A stretch of 8,314 bases of DNA from an uncultured Bacteroidota bacterium (lineage in GTDB: Bacteria > Bacteroidota > Bacteroidia > Chitinophagales > Chitinophagaceae). The notes beneath the pieces are model-generated. The model saw only the letters and a program-made list of their open reading frames with translations, did no database searches and was not told where the DNA came from. The DNA is taken from positions 1 through 8,314 of the forward strand of contig CAMLEX010000181.1 in NCBI GenBank assembly GCA_946479055.1. The letters are read 5' to 3'. The translations under genes and the position numbers were made by a program. Shown piece by piece: positions 6,313 through 8,314 of this stretch (position 1 is its first letter; each line of letters opens with the position of its first letter).

Positions 6313-6344
6313 AAAAAAGCACCCGCTATTGCGGATGCTTTTTT
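6313..6344 (+). terminator. Intrinsic terminator of folP, probably bidirectional
   Basis: Thirteen base pairs with one C/A mismatch close a TATT loop (6327-6330). Six A (6313-6318) pair with six T (6339-6344), then GCA with TGC, then CCGC with GCGG. The hairpin begins 19 bases after the folP stop. Because A and T runs flank both sides, it should also stop minus-strand transcription. Confidence 0.9.
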
Positions 6345-6514
6345 CATCAAGACTTTTTTAATCAGAGCTCAATGGGTGGGTGTTCTTTGGTAATTCAATG
6401 GAACTGGACCAATTATTTTAAGCACGGTCAGTTCGATGATGACTGTTGTTTCGTAGGGTGTATGGAATCAGGATCTTGGACTAAAAACGGGGCCATCTTT
6501 GTACTAACCGTTGT
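6345..6514. other. Unassigned spacer between two convergent terminators
   Basis: Together with the flanking terminators this makes a gene-free stretch of about 300 bases between the folP and FKBP stops. The core holds no recognisable gene or RNA. An ATG at 6372 opens a 54-codon plus-strand frame ending at 6536 (first residues MGGCSLVIQWNWTNYF). It is rich in Trp and Cys, its stop lies inside the FKBP terminator stem, and it resembles nothing I know, so it is probably not a gene. CATCTTTG at 6494-6501 resembles a -7 element on the plus strand but leads into no gene. A decayed gene is one possibility. Confidence 0.35.
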
Positions 6515-6545
6515 AAAAAAAACCGTCTCGTTGTAACGAGACGGT
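6515..6545 (-). terminator. Intrinsic terminator of the FKBP gene (minus strand)
   Basis: ACCGTCTCGTT (6522-6532) and AACGAGACGGT (6535-6545) are perfect reverse complements, realistically 10 pairs with a four-base loop. On the minus strand the stem is followed directly by a run of eight T (6522-6515). It lies 52 bases past the FKBP stop. On the plus strand there is no T run, so it acts in one direction. Confidence 0.9.
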
Positions 6546-6570
6546 GTAAAGGTGCAATATTATTTTCATT

Positions 6571-6584
6571 CAGCAATCAGCAAC
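6571..6584 (+). repeat. Two-unit heptad repeat after the FKBP gene
   Basis: CAGCAAT followed by CAGCAAC. It is short and could be chance. The unit resembles the CAGTAAC/CAGAAAC units seen on the plus strand at 4743-4763, and it also lies just past a stop codon. Confidence 0.3.
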
Positions 6585-6597
6585 GCATTGAGTCGTA

Positions 6598-7602
6598 TCA
6601 ATTTCTTCTCTGTGGAGCAGCAGGTGCTGGCTCAGAAGGCATAGTATCCGAAACCTTTAACATTTCTACATCAAATTTTAATGCTTCAAAAGGTTTGAAT
6701 GGTGATCCCTGCGGAGGATTTTTTCCATAAGCTCTGAAACCGGGAATATACAATGTTCCTTTTCCCCCTTCTTTAAAAGCTTTCAATCCTTCATCCCAAC
6801 CGCTTATTACTTTTCCTTGTCCTAATTGGAAAGTGAATGAATTTGACTGGAACAAACTATCGTTAGCTAATATTTTTCCTGCATATTTTACGGTTACATA
6901 TTTGCCTGAATCAGCTTGTGGGCCTGTACCTTGCTGCTGAATAGTAACAAAAGTACCCTTACCCATTTTTTGAGCGGTGATATTTTTATTTTTCAAATAG
7001 TCTTCCATTGCCTGTAGGCCTTTGGTCACTTCACCAGATTTTTCCATCTCCAGTTCGTCTTTTATTTTTTGCTCTCTCATCTCTTTTTCCATTTTCGCCA
7101 TTTGTTCTTCCTGCTCTTTCATCTGGCGGGGTCTGTCTTTCTCGCTTTCTATCGAAGCATCGGCCTGGTAGGAGCTATCATTTTTAAAAATTTCAATAAC
7201 CTTAAAACTGGTAGTTATTCTATCGCCTTTTTTCATAAAAGGAGGTAACTCCTGTACGATACCTTTTTTAAGCAGCGAATCAGTAATTACTACAGTTATT
7301 ACGCTATCACCTTTTCTTAATAAGTGAAACAATTCGGCAGGATTATATTGATTAGCAGGATTGCTGGCTACCTGCGCATAAACCGGCATTTTACCATAGC
7401 TGGTTTGCATAACAGAGTCATTCAGTTTTTGCGTAAAATTAAGTTTAAGCCATTGGCCCTCTTTTACGGTAGAATCTTTACTGTTTGAAGAAATTATTTT
7501 ATAAAGCATCCCGCTTTTTGCTTTCTGATAGCTTACATTATTACAAGAAGCTGCCATTGCAAGGCTTGCGATCATTACCAGCGAATAATAGACTGTTTTC
7601 AT
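6598..7602 (-). CDS. FKBP-type peptidyl-prolyl cis-trans isomerase, lipoprotein with two FKBP-like domains
   Basis: The 334-residue product probably assists folding of envelope proteins by isomerising X-Pro bonds. The signal sequence ends in MAASC (16-20), so C20 is the likely lipidated residue. Residues about 45-142 look like a degenerate FKBP domain (EGQWLKLNFTQKL, then RKGDSVITVVI and KKGDRITTSFKVIEIF). Residues 150-200 are a highly charged Glu/Lys/Met linker, probably helical or coiled-coil. The canonical FKBP domain is at about 228-317: YVTVKYAGKIL, FQLGQGKVISGWDEGLKAF, LYIPGFRAYG and FEALKFDVEML. Pocket residues matching FKBP12 are Y240, F251, F258, V265, I266, W269, Y292 and F310; the position of Asp37 appears to be Q252. 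A Pro/Ala-rich tail ends the protein. It starts 7 bp after the DHH phosphoesterase stop and is the last gene of that unit. GldI, the gliding-associated lipoprotein, is a shorter FKBP relative. Confidence 0.92.
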   Translation of the reverse strand: MKTVYYSLVMIASLAMAASCNNVSYQKAKSGMLYKIISSNSKDSTVKEGQWLKLNFTQKLNDSVMQTSYGKMPVYAQVASNPANQYNPAELFHLLRKGDSVITVVITDSLLKKGIVQELPPFMKKGDRITTSFKVIEIFKNDSSYQADASIESEKDRPRQMKEQEEQMAKMEKEMREQKIKDELEMEKSGEVTKGLQAMEDYLKNKNITAQKMGKGTFVTIQQQGTGPQADSGKYVTVKYAGKILANDSLFQSNSFTFQLGQGKVISGWDEGLKAFKEGGKGTLYIPGFRAYGKNPPQGSPFKPFEALKFDVEMLKVSDTMPSEPAPAAPQRRN

Positions 7603-7609
7603 TTTTTAA

Positions 7610-8314
7610 TTATTGTAATAGAAATTTGTTTTCTTTTATAGCGTCTTTAAATTTTTGAACTGTTACATCCAGAGAGTCGCTGCTACGGCCGCCAGAAGCA
7701 TTAAAATGACCGCCGCCATCAAAATATTTCCGGGCAAAAGCATTGCAGTCAAAATCACCTTTACTGCGGAAACTCCATTTCCTTTCTTCATCTCTGTCAA
7801 TGACCAGGCCTACTAATTTAATGCCTTGTATTGATTGAGGAAAATTGACAAGACCTTCGGTATCGCCTGTTTTGATATAATACTTCAGCAGATCATTTTT
7901 CGAAATAGCAATCAATGCAGTATTGTATTCATACATCACTTCCATGCGATGCAATAAAACATGCCCTGTAAAACGAAGTTTGTTTTCTAAAAAATTATCA
8001 AAAAGATTTTCATGCACTTTCGAATGCTGCAGACCTTTTGATTTCAGATCAGCAACCAATGTATGAACGCCTGAATGTGCAGAGGGAAAACGAAAAGATC
8101 CGGTATCTGATACCACACCAGCATAAATACATTCACCGATGGTTTCATCAATCCTTTCCTGGTGGCCAGACTCCACTATAAAATCATACACCATTTCGCA
8201 GGTAGAACTTTTTGCCATATCGCTGATGCCATAGTCAAATGATGGAGCATCAGGCTCCCGGTGATGGTCAATTAATATTTTAGTGCAGGAAATCTGCTTC
8301 AGTTTTTCCGCAAG
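7610..8314 (-). CDS. DHH/DHHA1 family phosphoesterase (NrnA-like), N-terminus outside window
   Basis: The frame stays open from the stop at 7610 to the right edge, giving 234 visible residues; roughly the first 100 of an expected 330-340 are missing. The Met at 8218 is internal: upstream codons encode ILIDHHREPD, the DHH signature (visible residues 13-22). GVVSDTGSFRF (66-76) supplies another metal-binding Asp (D70). The C-terminal DHHA1 domain ends with GGGHFNASGG (200-209), its substrate-binding motif. Family members of this kind are cytoplasmic, Mn-dependent enzymes that degrade nanoRNA or dinucleotides (pGpG, pApA) and in some cases dephosphorylate pAp. Which activity this one has cannot be told from sequence. 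The FKBP lipoprotein gene follows 7 bp later; I recall the same DHH-FKBP order in gliding Bacteroidota near gldI. The start and promoter lie outside the window. Confidence 0.92.
   Translation of the reverse strand, partial: LAEKLKQISCTKILIDHHREPDAPSFDYGISDMAKSSTCEMVYDFIVESGHQERIDETIGECIYAGVVSDTGSFRFPSAHSGVHTLVADLKSKGLQHSKVHENLFDNFLENKLRFTGHVLLHRMEVMYEYNTALIAISKNDLLKYYIKTGDTEGLVNFPQSIQGIKLVGLVIDRDEERKWSFRSKGDFDCNAFARKYFDGGGHFNASGGRSSDSLDVTVQKFKDAIKENKFLLQ

Noticed and set aside
6372..6536. Small protein gene of 54 codons
   Set aside because: It has no recognisable similarity or ribosome binding site, its stop lies within the terminator stem of the opposing gene, and a frame of this length is expected by chance.
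8216..8218. Met codon as the start of the DHH phosphoesterase
   Set aside because: Upstream in-frame codons to the window edge encode the ILIDHHREPD signature, so this Met is internal and the gene is cut by the edge.
1..8314. A new defence, secondary-metabolite or mobile system
   Set aside because: All genes can be placed in housekeeping or envelope families, and no nuclease, transposase, integrase, toxin-antitoxin pair or biosynthetic cluster is seen; the heptad repeats are the only structure left unexplained.

Overview
The window looks like chromosomal DNA of a Bacteroidota bacterium, probably of the Chitinophagaceae type. The family level is inferred from protein resemblance and is not proven. 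Evidence for the phylum: a BT_3928-type DoxX/MauE membrane protein, a DUF5009 protein, a tandem DUF1599 protein, an FKBP-type lipoprotein behind a DHH phosphoesterase, A-rich leaders without clear Shine-Dalgarno sites, and promoter-like sequences resembling the Bacteroidota TTG / TAnnTTTG pattern. I see no phage, insertion sequence, CRISPR array, tRNA, rRNA or defence system.

Layout from left to right. All genes are on the minus strand except folP. (1) 1-894: N-terminal part of a secreted HExxH (gluzincin-like) metallopeptidase-domain protein that runs off the left edge. (2) 1142-2335: DUF5009 polytopic membrane protein related to heparan-glucosaminide acetyltransferases. (3) 2437-3486: OppB/DppB-type ABC permease. 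(4) 3505-4644: BT_3928-family DoxX-like protein with a cysteine-rich loop and a degenerate thioredoxin-like tail, 18 bp ahead of the permease. (5) 4767-5315: DUF1599 protein made of two copies of the same domain. (6) 5460-6293, plus strand: folP, dihydropteroate synthase, divergent from the DUF1599 gene and closed by a strong terminator at 6313-6344. (7) 6598-7602: FKBP-type peptidyl-prolyl isomerase lipoprotein, with its own minus-strand terminator at 6515-6545. (8) 7610-8314: 3' part of a DHH/DHHA1 phosphoesterase (NrnA-like) that runs off the right edge, 7 bp ahead of the FKBP gene.

Transcription units, inferred: DHH phosphoesterase-FKBP; folP alone; DUF1599; BT_3928-permease, with DUF5009 possibly attached; and the metallopeptidase. 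These are mainly housekeeping or cell-envelope functions: folate synthesis, nucleotide turnover, envelope protein folding, redox chemistry and transport.

The most unusual structure is not a gene. Short tandem heptanucleotide repeats with a shared core close to RTTTCTG recur in the non-coding gaps: 3504-3524, 4736-4763 and 5340-5420, with a minimal pair at 6571-6584. In the folP/DUF1599 gap they form a long imperfect palindrome. In one case they overlap the last codons of a gene. They look like a dispersed heptad repeat family, analogous to the heptanucleotide repeats known in some cyanobacteria.
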